Below, piece by piece: positions 30,870 to 39,261 of a stretch of 64,000 nucleotides of DNA. The translations under genes were made by a program, and so were the position numbers. The notes beneath the pieces were generated by a model. The model worked only from the letters and a program-made list of their open reading frames with translations. It was not told the DNA's origin and did not search any database. Each line of letters opens with the position of its first letter. The first letter of the stretch is position 1. Source of the DNA: Tropicimonas aquimaris (GTDB lineage: Bacteria; Pseudomonadota; Alphaproteobacteria; Rhodobacterales; Rhodobacteraceae). The stretch covers positions 1 through 64,000 of the forward strand of contig NZ_JBHTJT010000046.1 of NCBI RefSeq assembly GCF_042676185.1. The letters are read 5' to 3'.

Positions 30870-32758
30870 GCGTCGGCGCCTCGCTCAGGCTCTTCGCCCG
30901 CAACCGGCTCGCCGCGGCGGGCGGCGTCCTGCTTGTCGTCGTCGTCGTGATCGCGCTGCTCGCGCCGGTCTTGCCGCTGGCGGATCCCTATGCCCAGGAC
31001 ACGGCCAACAAGTTCCTCCGGCCGTTCTCCGACGGCCACCTGCTTGGCACGGACCACCTCGGCCGGGACATCCTCTCGCGGCTGATCTGGGGCACGCGGC
31101 TGAGCCTCGTCGTCGGGCTCGTCGCCTCCTTCGGCGCGGCCTTCTTCGGCTCGACCATCGGCATTGTCGCGGGCTACTTCGGCGGGCGGGTCGACAACTG
31201 GCTGATGCGCGGGATCGACATGCTGATGGCCTTTCCCTACATCCTGCTCGCCCTCGCCATCGTCGCGGCACTTGGCCCGGGCCTGGTGAACGCGCTGATC
31301 GCGGTCTCGGTGGTCAACATCCCCTTCTTCGCCCGCAACATCCGCGGCGTGACGGTGACGCTCGCGCACAAGGAATTCGTCGATGCCGCGCGGCTGGCCG
31401 GGATGACGGACCTGCGGATCATGACGTCCGAGATCCTGCCAAACGTGCTGCCGGTCATCGTCATCGCCATGTCCACGACTGTCGGCTGGATGATCCTCGA
31501 GACAGCGGGGCTCTCCTTCCTCGGGCTCGGCTCGCAGCCGCCGGTGGCAGATCTCGGCTCGATGCTCGGCGAAGGGCGCAATGCGCTGATCACCGATCCG
31601 CATGCCTCGATCATCCCCGGCCTCATGATCTTCGTCATCGTGATGAGCGTGAACCTGATGGGCGACGGCATCCGGGACGCGCTCGACCCGCGGCTGCGCT
31701 CCGGCGCGCTGACCCGGCCGATGGCACGCACGACGGTCGACCGCGACAGCGTGCCGGAACCTCCCGCCGATCCCGCCCTGCTCGACCTGCAAGACCTGCG
31801 CACCGAATTCCGGGTGGGAAAGCGGACGCTCAAGGCGCTCTCGGGCGTGACGCTTCAGGTGCGGGCGGGCGAGTGCCTCGGGCTGATCGGGGAATCCGGC
31901 TCCGGCAAGTCCGTAACCGCGTTGTCAGTCATGGGGCTCGTCGCATCGCCGCCCGGGGTCATTGCCGGCGGCGCGGTTCGCTATGCCGGGCAGGAAGTGC
32001 TCGGCGCGCCGTTTTCCGAGCTGCGCAAGCTCAGGGGCGACCGCATCTCCTACATCTTCCAGGACCCGCTGGCGACGCTGCACCCGCTCTTCACCGTGGG
32101 CGACCAGATCGTCGAGGCGATTAAGTCGCACCACGCAGTGCCGCGGGCCGAGGCCCGGGCCCGGGCGCTGGCATTGCTGGAAGCCGTGCGAATCCCGAAC
32201 GCGGACCGGCGGATGGACGATTTTCCGCACGAGCTTTCGGGCGGCATGCGCCAGCGCGTCGGCATCGCCATGGCCCTCGTGAACGAACCCGACCTGATCA
32301 TCGCCGACGAGCCCACCACCGCGCTCGACGTCACCGTGCAGGCACAGATCCTTGCCCTGCTCGACGACCTGCGCCGCGAACGGAACGTGGCGATCCTGTT
32401 CATCACCCATGATTTCGGCGTCGTGGCGCAGCTCTGCGACCGGATCGCGGTGATGTATGCCGGGCGGATCGTGGAAACCGGGCCGACCGCCGAGATCCTC
32501 GCGGCGCCCGCGCATCCCTATACCCGCCGGCTCATCGCCTGTGTGCCGGAACTGGGCGGCGGCCGGCGGGAGCTGCACGCGATCCCCGGTCTGCCGCCCG
32601 CGGTCGACGACCTTCCCGACGGCTGCGCCTTTGCCCCGCGCTGCGACAAGGCCACCGAGGTCTGCCGCAGCGGCGAGATCGCTTTGGAGGGCTTCGGGCC
32701 TTCGCGGGCGCTGCGCTGCCTCCATCCGGAGATCGCCCCCGAGGAGGCCCGCGCATGA
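30866..32758 (+). CDS. Fused DppC-type permease and DppD-type ATPase
   Basis: A 630-residue single open frame combining two normally separate subunits. Residues 1-285 are a DppC-like permease: helices from RNRLAAAGGVLLVVVVVIAL on, HLLGTDHLGRDILSRLIWGTR, EFVDAARLAGMTDLRI coupling motif. Residues 300-630 are the ATPase: Walker A GESGSGKS, signature LSGGMRQRVGIAMAL, Walker B LIIADEPTTALDVT, and the C-terminal oligopeptide-transporter motif with CAFAPRCDKATEVC. The linker ALTRPMARTTVDRDSVPEPPAD replaces a stop/start junction. No internal start with a good ribosome binding site is obvious. Such permease-ATPase fusions occur sporadically in this family. Confidence 0.92.
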   Translation: MSVGASLRLFARNRLAAAGGVLLVVVVVIALLAPVLPLADPYAQDTANKFLRPFSDGHLLGTDHLGRDILSRLIWGTRLSLVVGLVASFGAAFFGSTIGIVAGYFGGRVDNWLMRGIDMLMAFPYILLALAIVAALGPGLVNALIAVSVVNIPFFARNIRGVTVTLAHKEFVDAARLAGMTDLRIMTSEILPNVLPVIVIAMSTTVGWMILETAGLSFLGLGSQPPVADLGSMLGEGRNALITDPHASIIPGLMIFVIVMSVNLMGDGIRDALDPRLRSGALTRPMARTTVDRDSVPEPPADPALLDLQDLRTEFRVGKRTLKALSGVTLQVRAGECLGLIGESGSGKSVTALSVMGLVASPPGVIAGGAVRYAGQEVLGAPFSELRKLRGDRISYIFQDPLATLHPLFTVGDQIVEAIKSHHAVPRAEARARALALLEAVRIPNADRRMDDFPHELSGGMRQRVGIAMALVNEPDLIIADEPTTALDVTVQAQILALLDDLRRERNVAILFITHDFGVVAQLCDRIAVMYAGRIVETGPTAEILAAPAHPYTRRLIACVPELGGGRRELHAIPGLPPAVDDLPDGCAFAPRCDKATEVCRSGEIALEGFGPSRALRCLHPEIAPEEARA

Positions 32759-33726
32759 CCGCCACCCTGCGCATCCGTGACCTCGACAAGCGCTTTGGCG
32801 GTGGGCGCGGCCTGCTTGGCTTCGGCAAGGAGAAACCATCGGTCCATGCGGTTCAATCGGCCTCGCTCGATGTCGCGCGGGGCCAGACGCTGGGCATCGT
32901 CGGCGAATCCGGCTGCGGGAAATCGACGCTTGCGCGGATGATCGTGGGCCTGCTGCCGCCCTCGGCCGGAACGATCGAGATCGAGGGCGTGAACTATGCC
33001 GAGCGGGCGGGCCGCGACCCGGCTGCCTTCGGCAAGGTCATCCAGTACGTCTTCCAGGACCCGCTGTCCTCGCTGAACCCGCGCAAGACGATCCGGCAGA
33101 TCCTCGAGGCGCCGCTGAAGCGCCTGCATCGCATGCCAGCCGAGAAGCGTGCGGCGCGGATCGCCGAGATCCTCGACGCGGTGAACCTGCGCCCGGAGTT
33201 CCTGGATCGCTACCCGCACGAGTTCTCCGGCGGGCAGGCCCAGCGGATCGGCATCGCCCGCGCGCTCGCTGCCGCCCCGCGCATCCTGGTTCTGGACGAG
33301 CCGGTCTCGGCGCTCGATGTCTCGGTGCAGGCGCAGGTCCTGAACCTGCTGTCACAGTTGCGGGAGGAATTCGACCTCACCTACCTGTTCATCAGCCACG
33401 ACCTCGCCGTGGTCGAGGCCGTGGCGGACCGCGTTGCGGTGATGTATTTCGGCGCGATCGTCGAGTTGGCCCCGGCGCGGGAGATCTTTGCCCGGCCGCG
33501 CCACCACTACACCGCGTTGCTCGCGCGCTCCGCCCCCGTCGTCGGGCGCCCGCTCGCCGCCCCCGAGGCCGTGGATGCGGAGCTGCCCGACCCGCTGAAC
33601 CCGCCGCCCGGCTGCGCCTTTGCCCGGCGTTGCCCGGCCGCCACCGAGATCTGCCATTGCACCAAGCCGCCCCTGGAGGACCATGGAACGGGACATCACG
33701 CCGCCTGCCACCACCCTGCCCGCTGA
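32755..33726 (+). CDS. ABC transporter ATP-binding protein (DppF/OppF family)
   Basis: A 323-residue ATPase with Walker A GESGCGKST, Q-loop QYVFQDPLSSLNPRKT, signature FSGGQAQRIGIARAL, Walker B ILVLDEPVSALDVS and the family-specific Cys-rich C-terminus (PPPGCAFARRCPAATEICH). The ATG at 32755 overlaps the previous stop (ATGA). It pairs with the ATPase half of the fusion protein. The regulator gene begins inside its last 44 bases. Confidence 0.93.
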   Translation: MTATLRIRDLDKRFGGGRGLLGFGKEKPSVHAVQSASLDVARGQTLGIVGESGCGKSTLARMIVGLLPPSAGTIEIEGVNYAERAGRDPAAFGKVIQYVFQDPLSSLNPRKTIRQILEAPLKRLHRMPAEKRAARIAEILDAVNLRPEFLDRYPHEFSGGQAQRIGIARALAAAPRILVLDEPVSALDVSVQAQVLNLLSQLREEFDLTYLFISHDLAVVEAVADRVAVMYFGAIVELAPAREIFARPRHHYTALLARSAPVVGRPLAAPEAVDAELPDPLNPPPGCAFARRCPAATEICHCTKPPLEDHGTGHHAACHHPAR

Positions 33727-34474
33727 CACGCCCCGGATGAGCCGGCCGCAACGCGCCGCGGCCGCCATCAAGGACTGGGTCGTCGAACGCGGCATGCGCC
33801 CCGGCGACCGGCTGCCGGGCGAGGCGGAGCTGATGGCCCATTTCGGCATGGCCAAGGGCACGATCCGAGAGGCGTTGCGTGTGCTGGAGGCACAAGGCCT
33901 GATACGGACGCGCACCGGACCCGGCGGCGGGGCGTTCGTCAACGAGGTCTCCGAGGCGCGGGCGAGGGCGCTCTTGGGAAATTACTTCTACTTCAACGAG
34001 ATCGGGATCGCCGACATCTACGCGCTGCGGCGCGCGCTGGAGCCGGTGCTTGTCACCCAGCTCGCCGGGCAGCTCACCGAGGCCCAGATCGGCGAACTCG
34101 AGCAGGTGATGACGGCCTACGAGACACCGCCCGAGACCATCGAAGAGGCCGAACGGCAGCGCATGGCGGAGCTCGATTTCCACGCCCTGCTGGCAGACTA
34201 CTCCACGAACGCCTTGCTGCGCTTCCAGTGCCGGTTCCTCATCAGCCTGCTCAAGGAGCTCACGATCTGCCGCAAGATCTACAGCCGCGAGATTCCGGGC
34301 TTCCGGGAATCCGGGCGGGACTACCAGTCGCGCCTGCTGCAGGCGCTGCGGGCGGGCGACGCCGGCGCGGCCAAGGCGATCATGCGCGCGCATCTGAACA
34401 CCGCGCAGGACATCATGGAGCAACAGGAAAGCGTCGTGCTCCGCCAGTTCCTGCGCGAGACGGACAGGCAGTGA
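33683..34474 (+). CDS. FadR/GntR-family transcriptional regulator
   Basis: A 263-residue regulator from ATG 33683, with GGAGGA six bases upstream inside the preceding gene. Residues 22-85 are the winged helix (AAIKDWVVERGMRPGDRLPGEAELMAHFG, then GTIREALRVLEAQGLI). Residues 115-245 are an all-helical FCD effector domain (IYALRRALEPVLVTQLA, LDFHALLADYS, RDYQSRLLQALRAGDAGAA-, RAHL) with the metal/ligand-binding Asp and His pattern. Being last in the transporter operon, it probably controls the divergent promoter with the 15-bp inverted repeat at 28219-28262. The effector is likely a carboxylated breakdown product. It converges on the M42 peptidase gene 20 bases on. Confidence 0.9.
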   Translation: MERDITPPATTLPADTPRMSRPQRAAAAIKDWVVERGMRPGDRLPGEAELMAHFGMAKGTIREALRVLEAQGLIRTRTGPGGGAFVNEVSEARARALLGNYFYFNEIGIADIYALRRALEPVLVTQLAGQLTEAQIGELEQVMTAYETPPETIEEAERQRMAELDFHALLADYSTNALLRFQCRFLISLLKELTICRKIYSREIPGFRESGRDYQSRLLQALRAGDAGAAKAIMRAHLNTAQDIMEQQESVVLRQFLRETDRQ

Positions 34475-34494
34475 CCCCTGCCTGCCCGGCCGCG

Positions 34495-35667
34495 TCACGC
34501 AGGGTCGGCCGTCCGCTCCGACGGCGCCGGTGCCGGTGAGCTTGCCGCGGCGGTGGGCTGGCGAGTAAAACCCGACAGATCGCCAATGTCCTTCTCGTCG
34601 CGCGGGATCGCTACGGGGCTGAGCGTGTAGGCCGTGAGCAGTTCGGAGAGCGAGCGCAGCGCGTGCATGTGGATGCGCTCGTAGCCGTGGCTGGCATCGA
34701 CCCCGAAAGTCACCAGCGCGGTGCGCACATCCGCGCCAGCCTCGAGCGCCGAGGCGCTGTCGGACCGGTAGTAGCGGAAGATGTCCTTGCGCATCCGGAT
34801 GTCGTTTTCCTGGCACAGCTTGGCGAGCTTGCGGGTGAGGTGATAATCGAAGGGTCCGCCCATGTCGGCCATCGACAGGGTGACGCCGAATTCCGACGAG
34901 TTCTGCCCCGGCGCCGATGTGCCGTTGTCCACCGCCACCATCGAGGCGACCTCGGGCGGCAGGATCGCAGCCGCGCCGTGCCCGACCTCTTCGGCGATGG
35001 TGAAGAGCCAGTAGACGTCCACCGGCGGCTGCGGCGCGGCCATCAGGGCACGCATGGAGGCCAGCATGACCGCAACGCCGGCCTTGTTGTCCAGGTGGCG
35101 GGAGATGATGTAGCCGGTATCGGAGAATTCCGGTTGCGGATCGACGGCCACGATGTCGCCGATATCGATCCCGAGCATGCCGAGCTGCTCGGCGGAATCC
35201 GCCCGTGCATCGACGCGCAGTTCCACGTGGTCCCAGCCGATGGGCATCTTGTCGATCTCGTCGCCGTAAGTGTGACCGGAGGCTTTCAGCGGCAGGATCG
35301 TGCCCCGATAGGCCCCCTTCTCGGTAAAGATCGTCACCCGCGCGCCTTCGGCGAAGCGCGCCGACCAGGTCCCGATTGGCACCAGCTCCAGCCGCCCGTT
35401 GGGCTTGAGCGCCTTGACCTGCGCGCCGAGGGTATCGAGGTGCGAGACGATGGCGCGTGCACCGGCCGAGCGTCGTCCCGGCAGGCGGGCCCGAATCGCG
35501 CCGCGGCGGGTCAGCTGGTATTCGATCCCGAGGCTTTCCAGCTCCGTACAGATGGAACGGACGATCTCGTCGGTGTAGCCGGTCGGGCTCGGGATCTCCA
35601 ACAGGCCCGCGAGGCAGCGCTGAAGATAGTCGACGTCGATGTCGAGGCGTGTGGGTGTTTCGGACAT
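34495..35667 (-). CDS. NAGGN-system M42-family peptidase
   Basis: A 390-residue aminopeptidase-fold metalloenzyme. Metal-ligand motifs are VSHLDTLGAQV (His/Asp), RHLDNKAGVAV (Asp), AEEVGHGA (Glu pair), VDNGT and GVDASHGYERIH (His). The overall sequence, including IPSPTGYTDEIVRS at the N-terminus, corresponds to the peptidase that accompanies asnO-ngg in osmoprotectant NAGGN loci of pseudomonads and rhizobia. It may turn over or process NAGGN when salinity falls. The start ATG 35667 is chosen over the longer frame because MSETPTRLDIDVDYL is the natural family N-terminus. It is on the same strand as asnO-ngg but separated from them by the amide/transporter cluster. Confidence 0.9.
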   Translation of the reverse strand: MSETPTRLDIDVDYLQRCLAGLLEIPSPTGYTDEIVRSICTELESLGIEYQLTRRGAIRARLPGRRSAGARAIVSHLDTLGAQVKALKPNGRLELVPIGTWSARFAEGARVTIFTEKGAYRGTILPLKASGHTYGDEIDKMPIGWDHVELRVDARADSAEQLGMLGIDIGDIVAVDPQPEFSDTGYIISRHLDNKAGVAVMLASMRALMAAPQPPVDVYWLFTIAEEVGHGAAAILPPEVASMVAVDNGTSAPGQNSSEFGVTLSMADMGGPFDYHLTRKLAKLCQENDIRMRKDIFRYYRSDSASALEAGADVRTALVTFGVDASHGYERIHMHALRSLSELLTAYTLSPVAIPRDEKDIGDLSGFTRQPTAAASSPAPAPSERTADPA

Positions 35668-35925
35668 GTACGGTCGGGTCCCCTGCTGTCTGACGATGCG
35701 CCCTCTGTGAGCCATGGCCCGGGGCATTGGTCGGGGCATACCATGATTTCGCCGGCTGCACATGGAGCGGCGCCAGAAAATCCCCCGCATGACGCAGCAC
35801 GGCCTGCTGCCGGGACGCCGCCCCGCCCACCCGCGGGACTTGGCTTTCCCGCGCCGGTGCGCAATAGCTTCAGGGATGCGGGCGAGCCGCGGAGGTCTTG
35901 GGGATAGGAGCGGGAGACAGGTTCA

Positions 35926-36714
35926 TTGCCGACAGGTGCAGGAAATCTCTCGAAGAAAGGCCGGCGGCGGAACGAGATCCTGGCCATCCTCGCCGATGAA
36001 CCGACGATGCGGGTCAAGGCGCTCGCGAGCCGGCTCGACGTGACGACCGAGACGATCCGGCGCGATCTCGAGGAGCTTGCGGAACAGGGCCTGATAAGCC
36101 GCACCTACGGCGGCGCGATGCTGCGCGCGGGCAACGAGCCGGTGCTGTCGCAGCGCGAACGGCAGCTGGTGCGCGAGCGGGAGGCGATCGCCCGGCGGGC
36201 CTTCGTCGAGCTGGCGAAAGGCAAGACCTTCCTGATCGGCTCCGGTGCAACGACCGCGATCCTTGCCAAACGGCTCGCTTTCGAGCTGCGCAACGTCACC
36301 GTCATCGCCCACAGCTTTGCCGTGGCGACAGCGCTGGCCCAGAACCCGACGATCCGCACCATCATGGTGCCGGGCGAGTACCATGCCGCGGAAGGCGCGA
36401 TGCACGGGGCGCAGGCGATCCGGTTCCTTCAAGACTACACTGCCGACTGGGCGATTCTTGGCGCCTCCGCCCTGTCGCCCGACGGCCCCAGCGACGCGCT
36501 GATCGAGGCGGCGGAGGTCTATGCGACCATGCTCCGGCAATCCAGCCGCAGCATGATCGTTGCCGACCATTCGAAGTTCGACCGCATGTCGACCGCGCGC
36601 TACGCCGAATGGAGCCAGATCGAGTGCCTGGTGACGGACAGGACGCCCGACGGCCCGCTTGCCCGCGCGCTCGACCGCAACGAGGTCAGGGTGATGGTGG
36701 CCGCCAAGGCCTGA
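35926..36714 (+). CDS. DeoR/GlpR-family transcriptional regulator
   Basis: A 262-residue protein. Residues 13-66 are the DeoR helix-turn-helix (GRRRNEILAILADEPTMRVKALASRLDVTTETIRRDLEEL interrupted by turns), followed by EQGLISRTYGGAM, the family hallmark. Residues 80-260 are the sugar-phosphate-isomerase-like effector domain (FLIGSGATTAILAKRL, NVTVIAHSFAVATAL). No ATG is available: the frame starts with TTG at 35926 preceded by GGGAGACAGG. It ends at 36714, with the PLP-enzyme gene ending at 36715 on the other strand. It is the natural candidate for control of the kinase/lyase/transporter genes through the palindrome at 39078-39114. Confidence 0.87.
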   Translation: MPTGAGNLSKKGRRRNEILAILADEPTMRVKALASRLDVTTETIRRDLEELAEQGLISRTYGGAMLRAGNEPVLSQRERQLVREREAIARRAFVELAKGKTFLIGSGATTAILAKRLAFELRNVTVIAHSFAVATALAQNPTIRTIMVPGEYHAAEGAMHGAQAIRFLQDYTADWAILGASALSPDGPSDALIEAAEVYATMLRQSSRSMIVADHSKFDRMSTARYAEWSQIECLVTDRTPDGPLARALDRNEVRVMVAAKA

Positions 36715-38037
36715 TCATCCGGCGAGCGCGGCGCGGAACGCCTCGATGAAGCGCTCGGCTTCCTCTCGGGTCAGGCAGAGCGGCGGGCGGACCTTGAGCG
36801 TCGCGCCATATCGTCCGGCCGCGCCGATCAGCACGTTGTGGGCCCGCATCGCGTCGATCACCTGCACCGTGAAGGCCGGGTCGGGGCGGCCCGCCTCGTC
36901 GGCCAGATCGACCCCGATGAACAGCCCCGCCCCACGGACATCCGTGACCCGCGCATCACCCGCAGCGACCTGCCGCAGCCCGGCCAGCAGGTGCGCGCCG
37001 GTCTCGCGCGCATTCTCCTGCAGGCCTTCCTCGCAGATCACGTCCAGCACCGCGTGGCCGGCGGCAGCGGCCACCGGGTTGCCCCCGAACGTGTTGAAAT
37101 ACCCCACGTCCGCGCAGAACTGCTCCAGGTGATCGGGCCTGGCAACCATCGCCGCCATCGGGAAACCGTTGCCCATCGGCTTCCCCATGGTGACGATATC
37201 CGGCGTCACCCCGTGGCGTGCGTAGCCCCAGAAGGCGTCGCCGGTGCGGCCGAAACCCGGCTGCACCTCGTCAGCGATGAAGAGCCCGCCTGCGGCCCGG
37301 ACCGCCTCCACCGCGGGCGCCAGGAAGCCCGGAGGGTCCGCGAGGATGCCGTCGGAGGAGAAAATGGAATCCGCGAGGAACGCGGCGGGCCGGATCCCGC
37401 GGCGTCCGAACTCGGCCAGCGCGGCCTCGACACTGGCGCGGAAGCCGCCGGCGATGTCCTCGCCGAAATGCGCCGCGCCGGGTGGTGGAATCGCGATGAC
37501 CTTCTCCGGGAGGCTGCCACGCTTGAGCGCGGAAGGAGACACCTCGGTCACCAGCGCCGTGTTGCCGTGATAGGCCGTCTCCGTAACGATGATCCCGGTG
37601 CCCCCGGTTGCCGCCCGCGCGACGCGAATGGCGAGGTCGTTCGCCTCGCTGCCCGAACAGGTCATCATCACATTGGACAGTTCCGGCGGCAGAAGGGCCT
37701 TGAGCGCCTCGAGGTAGTCATCGACCACCGACACGATGTAGCGCGTGTTGGTGTTGAGCTGCGCGATCTGCCGGCTCACCGCCTCGACGACCTTCGGATG
37801 GGAATGCCCGACGCTGGGCACGTTGTTGTAGAAGTCGAGATAACGCGTGCCGTCCTTCGCGATCATCCACGCGCCTTCCGCCCCGACCATCTCGATCGGC
37901 TGCCGGTAGAACAGCACCGAGGCGGCGCCGAGGTTGGCGAGCCGCCGTTCGACCGGGCGGCTCTGGCCGTTGCCGGGCCGATAGGCGTTCATGTCGAGGA
38001 TCTGCCGGGCCTGCCCCTGAGCCGTTGGGGCACTCAT
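36715..38037 (-). CDS. Class-III PLP-dependent enzyme, phospho-lyase-like (AGXT2L type)
   Basis: A 440-residue fold-type I PLP enzyme. The PLP Lys is K286 (MGKPMGNGFP), Asp256 (IADEVQPGFGR) binds the pyridine nitrogen, and Tyr156-His157 stack on the ring. It would normally be called an aminotransferase. However, the motifs VGHSHPKVVEAV, QLNTNTRY, NVMMTCSGSEANDLA, VGYFNTFGGNPV and DVRGAGLFIGVDL match the ethanolamine-phosphate and 5-phosphohydroxylysine phospho-lyases (AGXT2L1/AGXT2L2). A kinase gene overlaps its start (ATGA at 38037-38034), exactly the two-step logic of such pathways: phosphorylate an amino-alcohol, then eliminate phosphate and ammonia to give an aldehyde. The substrate is inferred, not shown. 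Confidence 0.85.
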   Translation of the reverse strand: MSAPTAQGQARQILDMNAYRPGNGQSRPVERRLANLGAASVLFYRQPIEMVGAEGAWMIAKDGTRYLDFYNNVPSVGHSHPKVVEAVSRQIAQLNTNTRYIVSVVDDYLEALKALLPPELSNVMMTCSGSEANDLAIRVARAATGGTGIIVTETAYHGNTALVTEVSPSALKRGSLPEKVIAIPPPGAAHFGEDIAGGFRASVEAALAEFGRRGIRPAAFLADSIFSSDGILADPPGFLAPAVEAVRAAGGLFIADEVQPGFGRTGDAFWGYARHGVTPDIVTMGKPMGNGFPMAAMVARPDHLEQFCADVGYFNTFGGNPVAAAAGHAVLDVICEEGLQENARETGAHLLAGLRQVAAGDARVTDVRGAGLFIGVDLADEAGRPDPAFTVQVIDAMRAHNVLIGAAGRYGATLKVRPPLCLTREEAERFIEAFRAALAG

Positions 38038-39026
38038 GCCCGCCCCTCCAGATAGGCGCGCGCGATCGTCAGGGTGCCGTCGGTATAGTCGGCCAGCCCG
38101 GCATCGCGGGCCGTCTCGGTCTCGGAATGGCTGGCGATCCAAGCGGTCAGCAGCAGGCGGCGGAAAATGATGAAGTCGGGAATCATCGCGACGTCCTCCG
38201 CCGAGAGCTCCCGAACCGTCCGGTAGCCTTCGAGCCAGGCGGCGGTGAGGTCCGGCACGATCGGATTGAGTTCGTGAAAGGAGATGGCCGCCGCGAAGTC
38301 GTAGACGAACCAGGAATACCCGCAATCGTCGAAGTCGATCACGCCGAGGCCGGTGTCGCTCCGGAGCAGGTTGGCGAGTCGCAGATCCGCGTGAACGAGG
38401 CCAAACCGGTCGCGCCCCTTTCCGTAGCTGGCCAGGCGCGCCTTCAGACGCTCCAGCGCCTGCTCCAGCAGAGCCTCGCCCTCGGGCGTAAGGCCGAGAG
38501 CGGCGCGCCAGTCTCCCCAGAGCGGGGCATCGCCGAAGGCGCTGTCGAAATCCCAGGTCTTGCGCGCGAACCCCTCGGGCGCGTCCCAGCTTTCCACATG
38601 GCGGTGCAGCCGCGCCGAGATCTCTCCCAGCAGGCGGAACCCGTCGACCAAGGCCGCGTCGGCATCCGGCTCCGTGCCTTCCATGAATTCGAAGGCGACG
38701 ACGTGGCGGATGTCCGCGCCATCCTCGAACGAGACGACCAGCGCACCGTCCTCGGCCGGCACCAGCGCTGGCGTGTCCACCGCCCCCGATTGCCGCAGCG
38801 CAGAAATCCACGCGAGCTCGGAGCGGATTTCTTCCACTTTGTGGTAGTTTTGTCTGTGAAGTCGCAGAATTACGGGATTCTGCCGCGCAGGATCCCGGGC
38901 GATGAAGGTCGCATTTTCGGAGACCGTGAGCAGCCGCAGATCCGACTCATCCGAAAGATTCCACTTGCAAAGAAGGCCCTTAAGGCTCTCCTGCAAGCCC
39001 GCGATGAAATCATCTTGATAGAGCAT
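38034..39026 (-). CDS. Aminoglycoside/choline-kinase-fold phosphotransferase (hydroxylysine-kinase-like)
   Basis: A 330-residue APH-family kinase. Catalytic loop HADLRLANL (His212, Asp214, Asn219) and metal-binding DFDD (231-234) are intact, and the N-terminal lobe has TVSENATF as P-loop-like turn and PVILRLHR with the ATP-binding region. ATG 39026 is the first gene of the minus-strand unit with the phospho-lyase-like enzyme. Together they resemble the human HYKK plus AGXT2L2 pair (5-hydroxylysine kinase and phospho-lyase). It probably phosphorylates a hydroxyl group on an amine or amino acid brought in by the divergent polyamine-type transporter. Confidence 0.85.
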   Translation of the reverse strand: MLYQDDFIAGLQESLKGLLCKWNLSDESDLRLLTVSENATFIARDPARQNPVILRLHRQNYHKVEEIRSELAWISALRQSGAVDTPALVPAEDGALVVSFEDGADIRHVVAFEFMEGTEPDADAALVDGFRLLGEISARLHRHVESWDAPEGFARKTWDFDSAFGDAPLWGDWRAALGLTPEGEALLEQALERLKARLASYGKGRDRFGLVHADLRLANLLRSDTGLGVIDFDDCGYSWFVYDFAAAISFHELNPIVPDLTAAWLEGYRTVRELSAEDVAMIPDFIIFRRLLLTAWIASHSETETARDAGLADYTDGTLTIARAYLEGRA

Positions 39027-39077
39027 GGTGAAAATTTCCTCGCTTCGGGATCGCATGATTGGTCTGTAAAACATTTT

Positions 39078-39114
39078 TTCTGCCACTTGCAACATTTGTG
39101 TTGCAAGTGCAGAA
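39078..39114. promoter_or_regulatory. Divergent operator: 11-bp perfect inverted repeat extended to 16/17 bp
   Basis: CACTTGCAACA (39084-39094) and TGTTGCAAGTG (39099-39109) are exact reverse complements with a TTTG spacer. One extra C aside, the symmetry continues as TTCTG (39078-39082) and CAGAA (39110-39114). It lies between the kinase start (39026) and the transporter binding-protein start (39262), in a locally AT-rich region. The DeoR-type protein encoded at 35926-36714 is the obvious candidate to bind it. Confidence 0.75.
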
Positions 39115-39261
39115 ATTCTTTGGGAGCGTCCTGCCAAGGCGACGGCACGTTCGCCGGACGAACCACATGCAGTTCCGCATGCCGCGCGGCCCGATCCGCC
39201 GCATGGCGCCACTGAACGCGCAGGCTGCCGGCCCGCGCATCCGACAGAATTGGAGAGCCCG

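Noticed and set aside
35926..36714. Alternative ATG start for the DeoR regulator
   Set aside because: No in-frame ATG exists before the helix-turn-helix. The TTG at 35926 with a GGGAGACAGG region upstream is the best available start.
36715..38037. 4-aminobutyrate or other class-III aminotransferase
   Set aside because: The fold is the same, but the specific motifs (QLNTNTRY, VGYFNTFGGNPV, GLFIGVDL) and coupling to a kinase favour a phospho-lyase. An aminotransferase remains the fallback.
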